Origin: JAJFKX01 sp965230265 | Lineage (GTDB): Bacteria; Pseudomonadota; Gammaproteobacteria; Xanthomonadales; Wenzhouxiangellaceae | Direction: 5' to 3' | NCBI GenBank assembly: GCA_965230265.1 | Contig: OZ245999.1 | Span: 1,240,001 to 1,304,000 of the forward strand | Length of the DNA: 64,000 bases | Shown here: positions 1 to 8,466 of the stretch, piece after piece | How positions within the stretch are numbered: the first letter of the stretch is position 1 | How the letters are laid out: every line of letters begins with the position of its first letter | Translations under genes and position numbers: made by a program | Notes under the pieces: generated by a model | The model's database searches: none | The model's input: the letters and a program-made list of their open reading frames with translations, nothing else | Told to the model about the DNA's origin: nothing

Positions 1-1422
1 ATGTCACGGCAGGTAGAGTTAAAGCTGGCAGATTTTGGTGTTGAAGTGGAGGTGGTTGAGGTACATCCCGGACCGGTCATAACCCGTTTTGAAATGTTGC
101 CAGCACCTGGCGTGAAAGGCGCACAAATCAGTAACCTGGCCAAGGATCTGGCTCGTGGTTTGAGTGTCATCTCTGTTCGAGTGGTGGATGTGATTCCGGG
201 TAAATCTGTCATTGGTTTGGAGATCCCCAACCAGAACCGTGAGATTGTATATCTGCGCGATGTGGTGGATTCAGAGGCGTATCAAAAATCCAGCTCGCCA
301 GTCACTCTGGGGCTGGGCAAAAGCATTTCTGGTCGCCCGGTGGTTGCCGATGTTGCCAAAATGCCTCACCTGCTGGTTGCCGGTACCACTGGTTCGGGCA
401 AGTCAGTTGCCATTAATGCGATGATCCTGAGCTTGGTCTATAAGGCCACACCGGACCAAGTGCGTTTGATTATGGTCGACCCCAAAATGCTGGAGTTGTC
501 TGTTTATGAAGGCATCCCGCATTTGCTGGCACCGGTGGTGACGGATATGAAGCAGGCGGCCAATGCACTGCGCTGGTGTGTGGTTGAGATGGAACGGCGT
601 TACCGTTTGATGGCGGCACTGGGTGTTCGTAACCTGGCTGGCTTGAACAAAAAACTCAATGATGCCCGTAAGAAAGGCAAACCCATTACTGACCCATTGT
701 TCCAACCGACCGACCCCAATGATGAGCCACCGGTACTGGAGCATCTACCGTTTATTGTTGTTATTGTCGATGAATTTGCTGACATGATGATGGTGGTTGG
801 TAAAAAAGTGGAAGAATTGATTGCCCGGCTGGCGCAAAAAGCCCGTGCCTCCGGTATTCATCTGATTCTGGCCACTCAGCGACCTTCAGTGGATGTGATT
901 ACCGGGCTGATTAAAGCCAATATTCCCAGTCGTATTGCGTTTCAGGTGTCATCTAAGATTGATTCTCGCACCATTTTGGATCAGGGTGGGGCGGAACAGT
1001 TGCTTGGCCATGGCGATATGTTGTACCTGCCACCAGGTACCGGCTTGCCGGAACGTGTCCATGGCGCTTTTGTGGACGATCATGAAGTTCACGCAGTGGC
1101 AGAGTCTTTGCGCAGTCAGGCGGAACCAGATTACCTTGATGAGGTTCTTAATGACACCCAGTATACCGGTGATGGCCAGGTGATAGGTGCAACCGGCCTG
1201 CCAGAAGCCGCTGGTGGTGAGCAGGACGAGTTGTACGACAAAGCCGTGTATATCGTTACAGAAAGCCGCCGGGCGTCAATTTCCAGCGTCCAGCGGCAAT
1301 TGCGGATTGGCTATAATCGCGCTGCCCGCATTATTGAAGAGATGGAAGCTGCTGGCATTGTCAGCCCGCCTGAACATAATGGGATGCGGGAAGTGTTGGC
1401 GCCACCACCACCCAAAGATTAG
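1..1422 (+). CDS. ftsK: DNA translocase FtsK, C-terminal part (5' truncated by window)
   Basis: This is the motor and DNA-reading part of the septal DNA translocase, which pumps chromosome ends through the closing septum and activates XerCD at dif. The open frame runs from the first base, so the membrane domain and linker lie upstream of the window; the ATG at base 1 is an internal methionine. Visible parts are the alpha domain (residues ~1-90, with EVHPGPVITRFE), the RecA-like beta domain with Walker A GTTGSGKS near visible residues 128-135 and Walker B IVDEFADM, the ATQRPS segment, and a C-terminal winged-helix gamma domain (~410-473) that reads KOPS sequences. lolA follows after about 90 bp, the usual order in Gammaproteobacteria. 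Confidence 0.97.
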   Translation: MSRQVELKLADFGVEVEVVEVHPGPVITRFEMLPAPGVKGAQISNLAKDLARGLSVISVRVVDVIPGKSVIGLEIPNQNREIVYLRDVVDSEAYQKSSSPVTLGLGKSISGRPVVADVAKMPHLLVAGTTGSGKSVAINAMILSLVYKATPDQVRLIMVDPKMLELSVYEGIPHLLAPVVTDMKQAANALRWCVVEMERRYRLMAALGVRNLAGLNKKLNDARKKGKPITDPLFQPTDPNDEPPVLEHLPFIVVIVDEFADMMMVVGKKVEELIARLAQKARASGIHLILATQRPSVDVITGLIKANIPSRIAFQVSSKIDSRTILDQGGAEQLLGHGDMLYLPPGTGLPERVHGAFVDDHEVHAVAESLRSQAEPDYLDEVLNDTQYTGDGQVIGATGLPEAAGGEQDELYDKAVYIVTESRRASISSVQRQLRIGYNRAARIIEEMEAAGIVSPPEHNGMREVLAPPPPKD

Positions 1423-1511
1423 ATCATCAGCCCAATTAATACTGGATTAAGCTTGGTCTAATAAAATAGGCCTGACTAATATCGGGCTATTAACCCAGGA
1501 ATCGTTGATAT

Positions 1512-2231
1512 ATGCACAAATTATTGATTGGCAAAGTAATGCTTGCGTTTGCTGTGATGTTGAGCGTTAATTTATCAGCACAAGATAGCGATACAGAGTT
1601 GGCTGGTGACAACCGTGTGCAGGCGGAGTCTGTGCAGGCACCGGCTTTGGGTAATGCATTAAATCAATTGCAGTCCTTCACCGAGGGTCTGGACAGTTTT
1701 AGTGCAGATTTTACCCAAAGTGCTTATGATCCACAGGGCAGGCTGGAAGAAACCAGCAGCGGTATTTTACGCCTTAGTAAGCCCAACTTGTTGCACTGGA
1801 AATACACTGAACCATTCCCTCAGTTGATTGTTGCGGATGGTCAAAGGGTGTGGTCATACGATATTGAACTGGAGCAGATTACTGTGCGCGAACAGTCTGA
1901 TGCTCAGGCGCAATCACCATTAACACTGCTAACCGATCCAGAAAAACTCTATAAAAGCTTTACCTTACGCAATCTGGGGGTAGAAAGTGGACTGTCATGG
2001 TTGGAAATGTTGCCGCGTGACGATGCTGCCAACGAATCGGGTATCAGCAGCAATGACTTTGCACGAATTCTGATTGGAATGCAGAGTGGGCAGCTAAGGG
2101 TGATGGCCCTGGAAGACACATTGGGGCAGAGCACACGAATCGAGTTTATCGATGGTGTGCGAAATATTGCAGTTGAACCGCAATGGTTTAGCTTTGTGCC
2201 ACCTGATGGAGTGGATATATTAGAAGGTTAA
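1512..2231 (+). CDS. lolA: Outer-membrane lipoprotein carrier protein LolA
   Basis: LolA is the periplasmic chaperone that takes mature lipoproteins from LolCDE at the inner membrane and hands them to LolB. The protein has 239 residues, with a Sec signal peptide of about 24 residues ending near LSVNLSAQ. Family marks include the FSADFTQSAYDPQGR segment, the SGILRLSKPNLLHWKY strand and FPQLIVADGQRVWSYD. It is somewhat longer than the ~200-residue norm because of an acidic insert just after the signal peptide. It follows ftsK directly, its common neighbour, which supports the call. The ATG is preceded by an AGGA at ordinary distance. Confidence 0.95.
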   Translation: MHKLLIGKVMLAFAVMLSVNLSAQDSDTELAGDNRVQAESVQAPALGNALNQLQSFTEGLDSFSADFTQSAYDPQGRLEETSSGILRLSKPNLLHWKYTEPFPQLIVADGQRVWSYDIELEQITVREQSDAQAQSPLTLLTDPEKLYKSFTLRNLGVESGLSWLEMLPRDDAANESGISSNDFARILIGMQSGQLRVMALEDTLGQSTRIEFIDGVRNIAVEPQWFSFVPPDGVDILEG

Positions 2232-2278
2232 TTAAATGGTGATTAAGCCTTGTTTAGAAACAGACTGAATGTGTAACG

Positions 2279-2758
2279 TTATCTGCCGGTGCTGAACACA
2301 CCCAGATCACCAGTCAGCTCCGTGATTTTAAGCTGATCGTTAATAACCTTTACGATAACCTGAGATTCAGACTCTGCTGTTCTGGCCCGTCGATTTACAA
2401 CGACTGATTCGGTAATGTCTGCCTTAATGATTGCCTGAGCATCGATAATTTTTATCTCAGTATTTGATCGGTTGTATTGATAGTCTTGCATTAAAGGCAG
2501 GGCTTTTCTCATTTCCTTTAGGTATCTTTGTTTGGAATAGGGCAATTGCTGCTGACGCCCTTGAAAAACAAACGTGACAATAAATTTTGCATCATCACTT
2601 ATCAGGTTTTCATAAGCATCAATATCAAGATTGGCTATAGCAGTATCAACTTCAGCCAAAAAGTTTTGAATGTTGGCTTCATTGAGTTCAATGGCTGAGA
2701 TATTGCCGCAGGTCAACAACCCAAGCGCCAGAAATACGGTTTTAAAACGGTTTGACAT
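2279..2758 (-). CDS. Small secreted protein, NTF2/SnoaL-like fold (unknown function)
   Basis: A 159-residue protein with a Sec signal peptide (about residues 1-22, ending NISA). The rest has the layout of an NTF2/SnoaL-like domain: an N-terminal helix with LAEVDTAIANLDIDAYENLISDDAKF, then alternating strands ending in a hydrophobic strand. No catalytic residues can be named. It lies opposite to lolA and serS, in the place where many Gammaproteobacteria carry rarA. Its function is unknown; the fold is inferred from pattern only. Confidence 0.7.
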   Translation of the reverse strand: MSNRFKTVFLALGLLTCGNISAIELNEANIQNFLAEVDTAIANLDIDAYENLISDDAKFIVTFVFQGRQQQLPYSKQRYLKEMRKALPLMQDYQYNRSNTEIKIIDAQAIIKADITESVVVNRRARTAESESQVIVKVINDQLKITELTGDLGVFSTGR

Positions 2759-3025
2759 TGATACTGTGCTCTATTTTTAGGTTTATCGAGACCGGGCAGC
2801 CTTGCCAAGATTCGGTGATTTAGTCTGTGCTGTCGACATGGTCAATGTCTACTCGATTCCCTTTGAGATGGGTGCTGACACCAGGCACATTCGGCGATAT
2901 TAACACAGTGATGTGAACAGTTAAGGCTGTGCTGATCACGCAGCTATGACAATGCTTAAACAGGGGGTGGGGTGTGGGTCCGGAAACCAGTACAATAGCC
3001 GATTAGCCGAAACTATGAATCAATC

Positions 3026-4276
3026 ATGCTGGACCCCGTACTGCTCCGTAAAGATCTAAATATCGTCACTGCTGCTTTAAAGCGTCGTGGCTATGAGCTG
3101 GATGTTGATCGCTGGCAATCCCTGGATGATCAGCGTAAACAACTTCAGAAAACCACAGAAGAGTTGCAAAACCAACGCAATACCAGTGCCAAATCCATTG
3201 GCCAGGCCAAGGCCAAAGGTGAAGATATTCAACCGCTACTGGACCAGGTAGCCAGCCTGGGGGATGAGTTAAAGCAAGCAGAACAACAGCTATCAGCAGT
3301 GCTGGAACAGTTGCGTGAGCTGCAGCTGGATATGCCGAATATGCCTGCCGATGATGTGCCCGATGGCGCAGATGAATCTGATAATGTTGAAGTATACCGT
3401 TGGGGTGAGCCGCGCGAGTTTGATTTTGAACCCAAAGACCATGTAGCGATTGCCGAAGCCAACGGCTGGCTGGATACTGATGCTGCCGCTAACTTATCTG
3501 GTGCACGTTTTGCAGTACTTAAAGGCCCATTGGCGACGCTGCAGCGCAAGCTGGCTCAGTTAATGCTGGAAACGCACATTGAAGAGCATGGTTACACAGA
3601 GACCTACACACCGTACCTGGTGAAGGCCGAAGCGATGCTGGGCACCGGACAATTGCCCAAGTTCGCGGATGATGCGTTTATTACCGAGGATGATCCACCA
3701 CGCTATTTGATCCCTACCGCTGAAGTCTCATTGACCAATCTGGTGTCCGGTCAGATTCTGGATGTGGTTGATTTGCCTTTGAAAATGGTGGCGCATACGC
3801 CATGTTTTCGCCGGGAAGCAGGTGCCTATGGCAAAGATACGCGAGGCCTGATTCGCCAACATCAGTTTGACAAGGTTGAGCTGGTGCAGATTACCACTCC
3901 CCATCATGCGAACGAGGCCCATGAAAACCTGACCCAGCATGCCGAGGCGATACTGAAAAAGCTCAAGCTGCCATATCGCAAGGTCGTTTTGTGTACAGGA
4001 GATATGGGGTTTTCTGTACGCAAAACCTATGACCTGGAAGTGTGGTTGCCCGGTCAGAATGCATATCGCGAGATCAGTTCCTGTTCGCAGTGCGGTGATT
4101 TTCAGGCGCGTCGGATGCAGGCCCGCTACCGTAACCCGGAAACCAACAAACCCGAATTGGTGCATACTTTGAATGGCTCCGGCCTGGCCGTTGGGCGGGC
4201 ATTGATTGCTGTATTGGAAAATTACCAGCAAGCCGACGGATCATTTGAGATGCCGGAGTGTTTGCGAGATTTGTAA
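3026..4276 (+). CDS. serS: Seryl-tRNA synthetase
   Basis: This class II synthetase charges tRNA-Ser (and tRNA-Sec where present) with serine in the cytoplasm. The 416 residues begin MLDPVLLRKDLNIV, followed by the long antiparallel coiled-coil arm (about residues 25-110) that grips the long variable arm of tRNA-Ser. The catalytic core shows motif 2 (FRREAGAYGKDTRGLIRQHQ), the serine-binding TAEVSLTN, SSCSQCGDFQARR, and motif 3 (NGSGLAVGRALIAVLENYQ). Length is slightly under the usual ~425. The upstream gap of 267 bp shows no further gene. A short hairpin with a T tract follows the stop codon. Confidence 0.97.
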   Translation: MLDPVLLRKDLNIVTAALKRRGYELDVDRWQSLDDQRKQLQKTTEELQNQRNTSAKSIGQAKAKGEDIQPLLDQVASLGDELKQAEQQLSAVLEQLRELQLDMPNMPADDVPDGADESDNVEVYRWGEPREFDFEPKDHVAIAEANGWLDTDAAANLSGARFAVLKGPLATLQRKLAQLMLETHIEEHGYTETYTPYLVKAEAMLGTGQLPKFADDAFITEDDPPRYLIPTAEVSLTNLVSGQILDVVDLPLKMVAHTPCFRREAGAYGKDTRGLIRQHQFDKVELVQITTPHHANEAHENLTQHAEAILKKLKLPYRKVVLCTGDMGFSVRKTYDLEVWLPGQNAYREISSCSQCGDFQARRMQARYRNPETNKPELVHTLNGSGLAVGRALIAVLENYQQADGSFEMPECLRDL

Positions 4277-4279
4277 GTC

Positions 4280-4298
4280 ACAGCATACGCTGTTTTTC
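4280..4298 (+). terminator. Putative weak rho-independent terminator after serS
   Basis: A 5-bp stem ACAGC/GCTGT around an ATAC loop is followed by TTTTC, starting four bases after the serS stop. The stem is short, so termination may be partial. Confidence 0.45.
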
Positions 4299-4394
4299 AA
4301 ACGTCCAGATATGTCGGTCTAATGCGAATCATTGGGCTAACAATGGCTGATGTATACTTATTGGATAATTATTAAGTTGCATTAGGAGGTCGTT

Positions 4395-4964
4395 ATGTCT
4401 GTTTCCGTGTTTGAATTATGGTTGGCGATTTTATTGGCTGGGCTGTTTTGCTGGATTGCCAGTGCAATAATCCACATGGTCATCAAGTACCACAATGCAG
4501 ACTATAAGCAATTACCCAATGAAGCAGAGGTGGCGGCTGCATTGGGTGCAAAATCACCTTCACCTTCGCTCTATACCTTGCCTCATTGTTCTGACATGAA
4601 AGCAATGGGTGAGGAAGCTATGCAAAAGAAATTCAATGACGGGCCAGTGGCAATGATCTCCGTGATGCCCAATGGTATGCCACCCATGGGTAGGTTGCTG
4701 GCACAACAAATTCTGTTTTTTATTCTTGGGTCATTTTTGATCGGTTATTTGGCCACTGTCTCAATGGCTGCCAGCAGTGACTATATGGTGGTGTTCAGGC
4801 ATGTCTTTATTGCCTCGTTCCTGACTTATGGCTGGGCACAGGTTCCTTACAGTATCTGGATGGGGCAACCCTGGTCAAACTGTATTCGGTATATGGTTGA
4901 TGCACTGATTTATGCAGGTGTGACAGCAGGAACATTTGCCTGGCTATGGCCTGATTTGGGTTAG
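4395..4964 (+). CDS. Uncharacterised inner-membrane protein
   Basis: A 189-residue protein that I do not recognise by name. It has an N-terminal membrane segment (about residues 8-28), a hydrophilic stretch with LYTLPHCSDM and a run rich in Met and Pro (MISVMPNGMPPMGRL), and then three further hydrophobic segments (about 105-125, 132-150 and 165-185). A strong Shine-Dalgarno sequence, AGGAGG, sits 6-7 bases before the ATG, suggesting good expression. It is a single-gene unit between serS and an AraC-type regulator. No transport or catalytic motif is visible. Confidence 0.75.
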   Translation: MSVSVFELWLAILLAGLFCWIASAIIHMVIKYHNADYKQLPNEAEVAAALGAKSPSPSLYTLPHCSDMKAMGEEAMQKKFNDGPVAMISVMPNGMPPMGRLLAQQILFFILGSFLIGYLATVSMAASSDYMVVFRHVFIASFLTYGWAQVPYSIWMGQPWSNCIRYMVDALIYAGVTAGTFAWLWPDLG

Positions 4965-5028
4965 TGGTTTTTTAAGATAGTGCCTGTTGAACCTTCAATA
5001 GGCCTATAGCGGGAATGGTTTTTATTCT

Positions 5029-5478
5029 TTGCCGATTGAAAGATTGATGCTAACAAAAGACCAGCTCACCCGGTTGTGCAGCGCCCGTGACCAGCTGCGA
5101 AATATCAGTGACGCGGGGGTATCTATTGATAAAGTAGCGAAATCGGTTGCAATGTCACGCTTTCATTTCGTCCGGCAATTTAAAGCCGTTTTCGGCGAAA
5201 CGCCTGTCCAGTTCCGCACCAGAGTGCGTCTTGATCAGGCAAAACATTTGCTCACCCATAGCAATGATTCAATTACAGACATCTGCATGGCCATCGGCTT
5301 TTCCAGCCTGGGCAGTTTTAGTGCGTTATTTTCTCAACGATTCGGTCAGCCTCCATCGGGCTATCGGGAAAAATTCAGGCACTCAATCGAGGTGCTGACA
5401 CCACACTGCATGGAAATTATGCGTGGTGCATGGGAGAACAATTCGCAAATTTCGAGAAGCACAGCTGTATCGGATTAG
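5029..5478 (+). CDS. AraC-family transcriptional regulator (DNA-binding domain only)
   Basis: A 149-residue protein consisting almost only of the AraC/XylS DNA-binding domain with its two helix-turn-helix units: the first around VDKVAKSVAMSRFHFVRQFK-like sequence, the second around ITDICMAIGFSSLGSFSALF, followed by the typical FGQPPSGYR. There is no N-terminal sensor domain, so it resembles the short stand-alone AraC regulators. The listed start is a TTG at 5029; an in-frame ATG at 5047 is an equal alternative. A VOC-family gene follows 39 bp downstream on the same strand, a frequent pairing in which the regulator probably controls the VOC gene. The ligand is unknown. Confidence 0.9.
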   Translation: MPIERLMLTKDQLTRLCSARDQLRNISDAGVSIDKVAKSVAMSRFHFVRQFKAVFGETPVQFRTRVRLDQAKHLLTHSNDSITDICMAIGFSSLGSFSALFSQRFGQPPSGYREKFRHSIEVLTPHCMEIMRGAWENNSQISRSTAVSD

Positions 5479-5517
5479 ATTATTCTGTGTGGGCACAAAC
5501 AATCACTGGGAAATACA

Positions 5518-5907
5518 ATGAAAATTAAATTGTCAGGCATATTTGTGGATGATCAACAAAAGGCGTTGGATTTTTATACCAATATTTTGGGGTTCAAGAA
5601 AAGTCAGGATATTCCTGTTGGAGAGTTTCGATGGCTTTCCGTTAAATCTCCGGAAGGAGGGGACACTGAGCTTTCACTGGAACCGAATGCCAATCCGGCA
5701 GCGAAAACATTTCAAGAGGCGCTGTTTGAACAGGGTATTCCAATGAACGCATTTGAGGTCGATGATTTAGAGGCTGAATTCCGCAGGCTCTCTGATTTAG
5801 GCGTGAAGTTCACCACAGAGCCGACCGAAGCAGGTAACGTTAGCCTGGCGATATTTGTTGATACCTGCGGCAACCTGATTCAGATATATCAGTTAGGGTC
5901 TGAATAA
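5518..5907 (+). CDS. VOC (glyoxalase/dioxygenase superfamily) protein
   Basis: A 129-residue single-domain vicinal-oxygen-chelate protein. It has the paired beta-alpha-beta-beta-beta layout: FVDDQQKALDFYTNILGF at the start of the first half and FEVDDLEAEFRRLSDLGVKF at the start of the second, ending in FVDTCGNLIQIYQL. Members include glyoxalases, antibiotic-binding proteins and dioxygenases, and sequence alone does not separate them. It is encoded just after an AraC-type regulator, probably as one transcript. Confidence 0.88.
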   Translation: MKIKLSGIFVDDQQKALDFYTNILGFKKSQDIPVGEFRWLSVKSPEGGDTELSLEPNANPAAKTFQEALFEQGIPMNAFEVDDLEAEFRRLSDLGVKFTTEPTEAGNVSLAIFVDTCGNLIQIYQLGSE

Positions 5908-6002
5908 CGGTTTGATACTCAAAAAGGGGCCATTTAAAAAGCGTCTACAAAAGGCAGCCTACGATCTTGAGCTGCCCTGGTTATCGAAACGCGCTTCAGC
6001 CT

Positions 6003-6902
6003 TCACCACTGGGCATTCCCCAGTACTCGTGAAAGAGCTGAGAGCGCCTTTCCTTTGTTCGTCATCTCCCAAGCGATAAAACACTCTGGGTTATCGGCTT
6101 CTATAGGCAATTCCAACAGTTGCTTAGCCTTTAGAAGTCGTTGGATACGGTATCGTGGCAGATGACCTATGCCGAGCCCAGCCAATATCGCTTGTTCTTT
6201 TTGATCGATGGTTTGCACGAAGATTCTTCGCGAACTGTTCAGGCTTAATCCTGCGTGCCTGGAAACGTTATCAGTCGTCGTATCGTGAGATACAACGATC
6301 ACGAGCGACTCTATGTCGAACACCGTATTAGGCGCCCAAATCCGTTTGGCCTCAGGGTGATCAGCGGCAATCACTGGTACAAGGTCGCCCAAACCTATCG
6401 GTATCGCGCGAAATCCTTTCTGTAGTGGTACCGGGCCGGGTGCTCCAACCAGCAGATCTATCCGATGTTGCTCCAATTCTTCCCAACCACCGTTGAGAAC
6501 GGTTTCGCGAATATCAATTTCCAGATCAGGGTGTTCTTTCTGGAACGCCGCCAATACTTGAAAGAACACTCGATGGTTGACGATTGATTCCAGACCCACG
6601 CGCAGTCTTGGCTCCCAGCCAGTAGCAACTTCTTTCGCCCGATCAGCCAGTCGAGCCGTAGCTATCAAAATGTTTCTTCCTTCCTGCAGAAGCAACCGCC
6701 CGGCAGGCGTAAGGACCGAACGACGCCCCTGACGTACAAAAATGGAAAAACCCAGCTGATCCTCCAGTTTTTGCACCCCATAAGAGAGTGCAGATGTGGC
6801 CTTGTTCAACTCCTCGGCTGCTTTGGCGAAGCTGCCTCGTCGATCAATGGAATCAAGTATTTCCAACGCATCTATAGTTATTCGATGGCCTCTCATAGCC
6901 AA
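6003..6902 (-). CDS. LysR-family transcriptional regulator (YhaJ-like by context)
   Basis: A 299-residue LysR regulator. The N-terminal winged helix is at about residues 5-65 (LEILDSIDRRGSFAKAAEEL, then LEDQLGFSIFVRQGRR and LTPAGR). The substrate-binding domain follows from about 90 to 295. It is divergent from a DoxX–glutathionyl-hydroquinone reductase–pirin gene set across a 109-bp gap holding a perfect palindrome with a T-N11-A core. E. coli has the same partners (yqjF, yqjG, yhaK) near the LysR gene yhaJ, whose product activates yqjF in response to aromatic breakdown products. A similar role in sensing quinones or electrophiles is inferred. Confidence 0.93.
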   Translation of the reverse strand: MAMRGHRITIDALEILDSIDRRGSFAKAAEELNKATSALSYGVQKLEDQLGFSIFVRQGRRSVLTPAGRLLLQEGRNILIATARLADRAKEVATGWEPRLRVGLESIVNHRVFFQVLAAFQKEHPDLEIDIRETVLNGGWEELEQHRIDLLVGAPGPVPLQKGFRAIPIGLGDLVPVIAADHPEAKRIWAPNTVFDIESLVIVVSHDTTTDNVSRHAGLSLNSSRRIFVQTIDQKEQAILAGLGIGHLPRYRIQRLLKAKQLLELPIEADNPECFIAWEMTNKGKALSALSRVLGNAQW

Positions 6903-6912
6903 GCTCCTATTG

Positions 6913-6927
6913 TTCTAATATTTAGAA
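6913..6927. promoter_or_regulatory. Palindrome in the LysR/DoxX divergent promoter (putative LysR box)
   Basis: TTCTAA-TAT-TTAGAA is a perfect inverted repeat that contains the T-N11-A arrangement typical of LysR binding sites. It lies 11 bp from the LysR start codon and upstream of the AT-rich segment that probably holds the doxX promoter. It is a candidate site for autoregulation and activation of the divergent operon. Confidence 0.55.
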
Positions 6928-7011
6928 TATATTGATTATTTTTTATATCTTATTCGAAGGCGCCCTATGAGTACAATGATTGCATTCATTCAGACCAACG
7001 GAGAAAAAACG

Positions 7012-7446
7012 ATGAAAAACTTGATCAAAAAAGCTCAAATAAGCGAAATAGGTGCAGATACGCTCCCTTTACGGATTGCCGCTGGGGTAATTTTTGTGGC
7101 TCACGGCGCACAAAAACTGTTCGGATGGTTCGATGGTTATGGGCTTGAAGGTACAGCAGGTTGGATGGCTTCCATTGGCTTGGAGCCAGGCTATGCGCTT
7201 GCCATTCTTGCAGGGAGCGCCGAATTTTTTGGTGGTTTACTGTTGATACTCGGTTTGTTGGTTCGACCAGCAGCGGTTGTGCTGGCCATAACCATGGTGG
7301 TTGCCATTGTTTCGGTCCACCTGGCAAACGGCCTCTTTATGAGCAACAACGGCTACGAGTTTGCACTTGCTTTGTTGGCGATCAGCATCGGGCTTGCGAT
7401 ACGTGGTGCCGGTAGCTTCAGCGCAGATCGTGCTCTGACCAAATAA
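7012..7446 (+). CDS. DoxX-family membrane protein (YqjF-like)
   Basis: A DoxX-family inner-membrane protein of about 144 residues with four hydrophobic segments. It carries the family signature LRIAAGVIFVAHGAQKLFGW followed by GLEPGYALAILAGSAEFFGG. The start is placed at ATG 7012 because GGAGAAA lies 6 bp before it; an in-frame ATG at 6967 would add 15 residues of poor quality. It is the first gene of a unit with a glutathionyl-hydroquinone reductase and a pirin, matching E. coli yqjF–yqjG and yhaK. DoxX proteins are linked to quinone or thiol redox stress; the exact reaction here is unknown. Confidence 0.9.
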   Translation: MKNLIKKAQISEIGADTLPLRIAAGVIFVAHGAQKLFGWFDGYGLEGTAGWMASIGLEPGYALAILAGSAEFFGGLLLILGLLVRPAAVVLAITMVVAIVSVHLANGLFMSNNGYEFALALLAISIGLAIRGAGSFSADRALTK

Positions 7447-7470
7447 AAACAGACGACTAGGAGAATTGAC

Positions 7471-8427
7471 ATGGGTTTACTACAGAATGGAAAGTGGGTC
7501 GATCAGTGGTATGACACCGACTCAAGTGATGGTGCGTTTGTTCGCAAGGCAAGTGGCTTCAGAAATTGGATAACCGCCGATGGCGTGGCTGGACCGACCG
7601 GTGAAGGAGGATATAGAGCAGAAAAAGGCCGCTATCACCTCTACGTGTCACTTGCCTGCCCATGGGCACACCGAACGCTTATTTTCAGAACCCTCAAAGG
7701 GTTGGATGACTATATTGGTGTTACCGTTGTTGATCCAACGATGCTTGAAAACGGTTGGGAAATGAATGACTCACTGAGTGACTTTGAGTTTCTCTACCAG
7801 CTGTATTTGGACGCTGATCCGAACTATGAAGGCCGAGTAACGGTACCGGTGCTCTGGGACAAGAAAACCAAGACCATCGTTAGCAATGAGTCGTCGGAGA
7901 TCATCCGTATGTTCAATGAGGCGTTCAATCGCCTCACAGGCAACGATGACGATTACTACCCGGAGCCCTTGCGTAAACAGATTGATCAGCTTAATGACCG
8001 AATTTATGAAACCATCAACAATGGGGTATACCGAGCTGGTTTCGCGACCTCTCAAGCAGCCTATGAGGACGCGTTTTATACGCTGTTTGACGCATTAGAT
8101 TGGGTCGAAGGCATCTTGACACGGCAGCGGTTTCTGACAGGTGATGAGATGACAGAAGCTGATTGGCGATTGTTCACTACGCTTATTCGGTTTGATGCGG
8201 TCTACGTGGGGCATTTTAAATGTAACCTGCGGCGGCTTGCAGATTACCCCGCTCTCAGCGCTTATGTGCGCGATCTCTATCAAACCCCAGGGGTTGCTGA
8301 AACCGTAGATTTTGCACACATCAAAACGCATTATTACGCGAGCCACCGAACCATCAACCCAACAGGCGTTATCCCGGTCGGACCCGATCAGGATTTCTTT
8401 GCTGCGCACGATCGTGCGTCGCTATAA
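7471..8427 (+). CDS. yqjG: Glutathionyl-hydroquinone reductase (YqjG/Xi-class GST)
   Basis: A 318-residue Xi-class glutathione transferase. The catalytic motif CPWAHRTLIF lies in the thioredoxin-like domain, with the catalytic Cys at about residue 63; NESSEIIRMFNEAF binds glutathione, and the helical domain contains LTGDEMTEADWRLFTTLIRF. These enzymes reduce glutathionyl-hydroquinones back to hydroquinones using glutathione, recycling quinones that have reacted with glutathione. Length matches the family (~320). AGGAG precedes the ATG by 7 bp. It lies between doxX and pirin genes, so a joint role in quinone or electrophile defence is likely. Confidence 0.94.
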   Translation: MGLLQNGKWVDQWYDTDSSDGAFVRKASGFRNWITADGVAGPTGEGGYRAEKGRYHLYVSLACPWAHRTLIFRTLKGLDDYIGVTVVDPTMLENGWEMNDSLSDFEFLYQLYLDADPNYEGRVTVPVLWDKKTKTIVSNESSEIIRMFNEAFNRLTGNDDDYYPEPLRKQIDQLNDRIYETINNGVYRAGFATSQAAYEDAFYTLFDALDWVEGILTRQRFLTGDEMTEADWRLFTTLIRFDAVYVGHFKCNLRRLADYPALSAYVRDLYQTPGVAETVDFAHIKTHYYASHRTINPTGVIPVGPDQDFFAAHDRASL

Positions 8428-8466
8428 ATGATAACGGCTTGATAAATATAGAAGAGGAGAAACCCT

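Noticed and set aside
6967..7011. Upstream ATG for doxX
   Set aside because: The added 15 residues have no family support and the good ribosome site lies before 7012.
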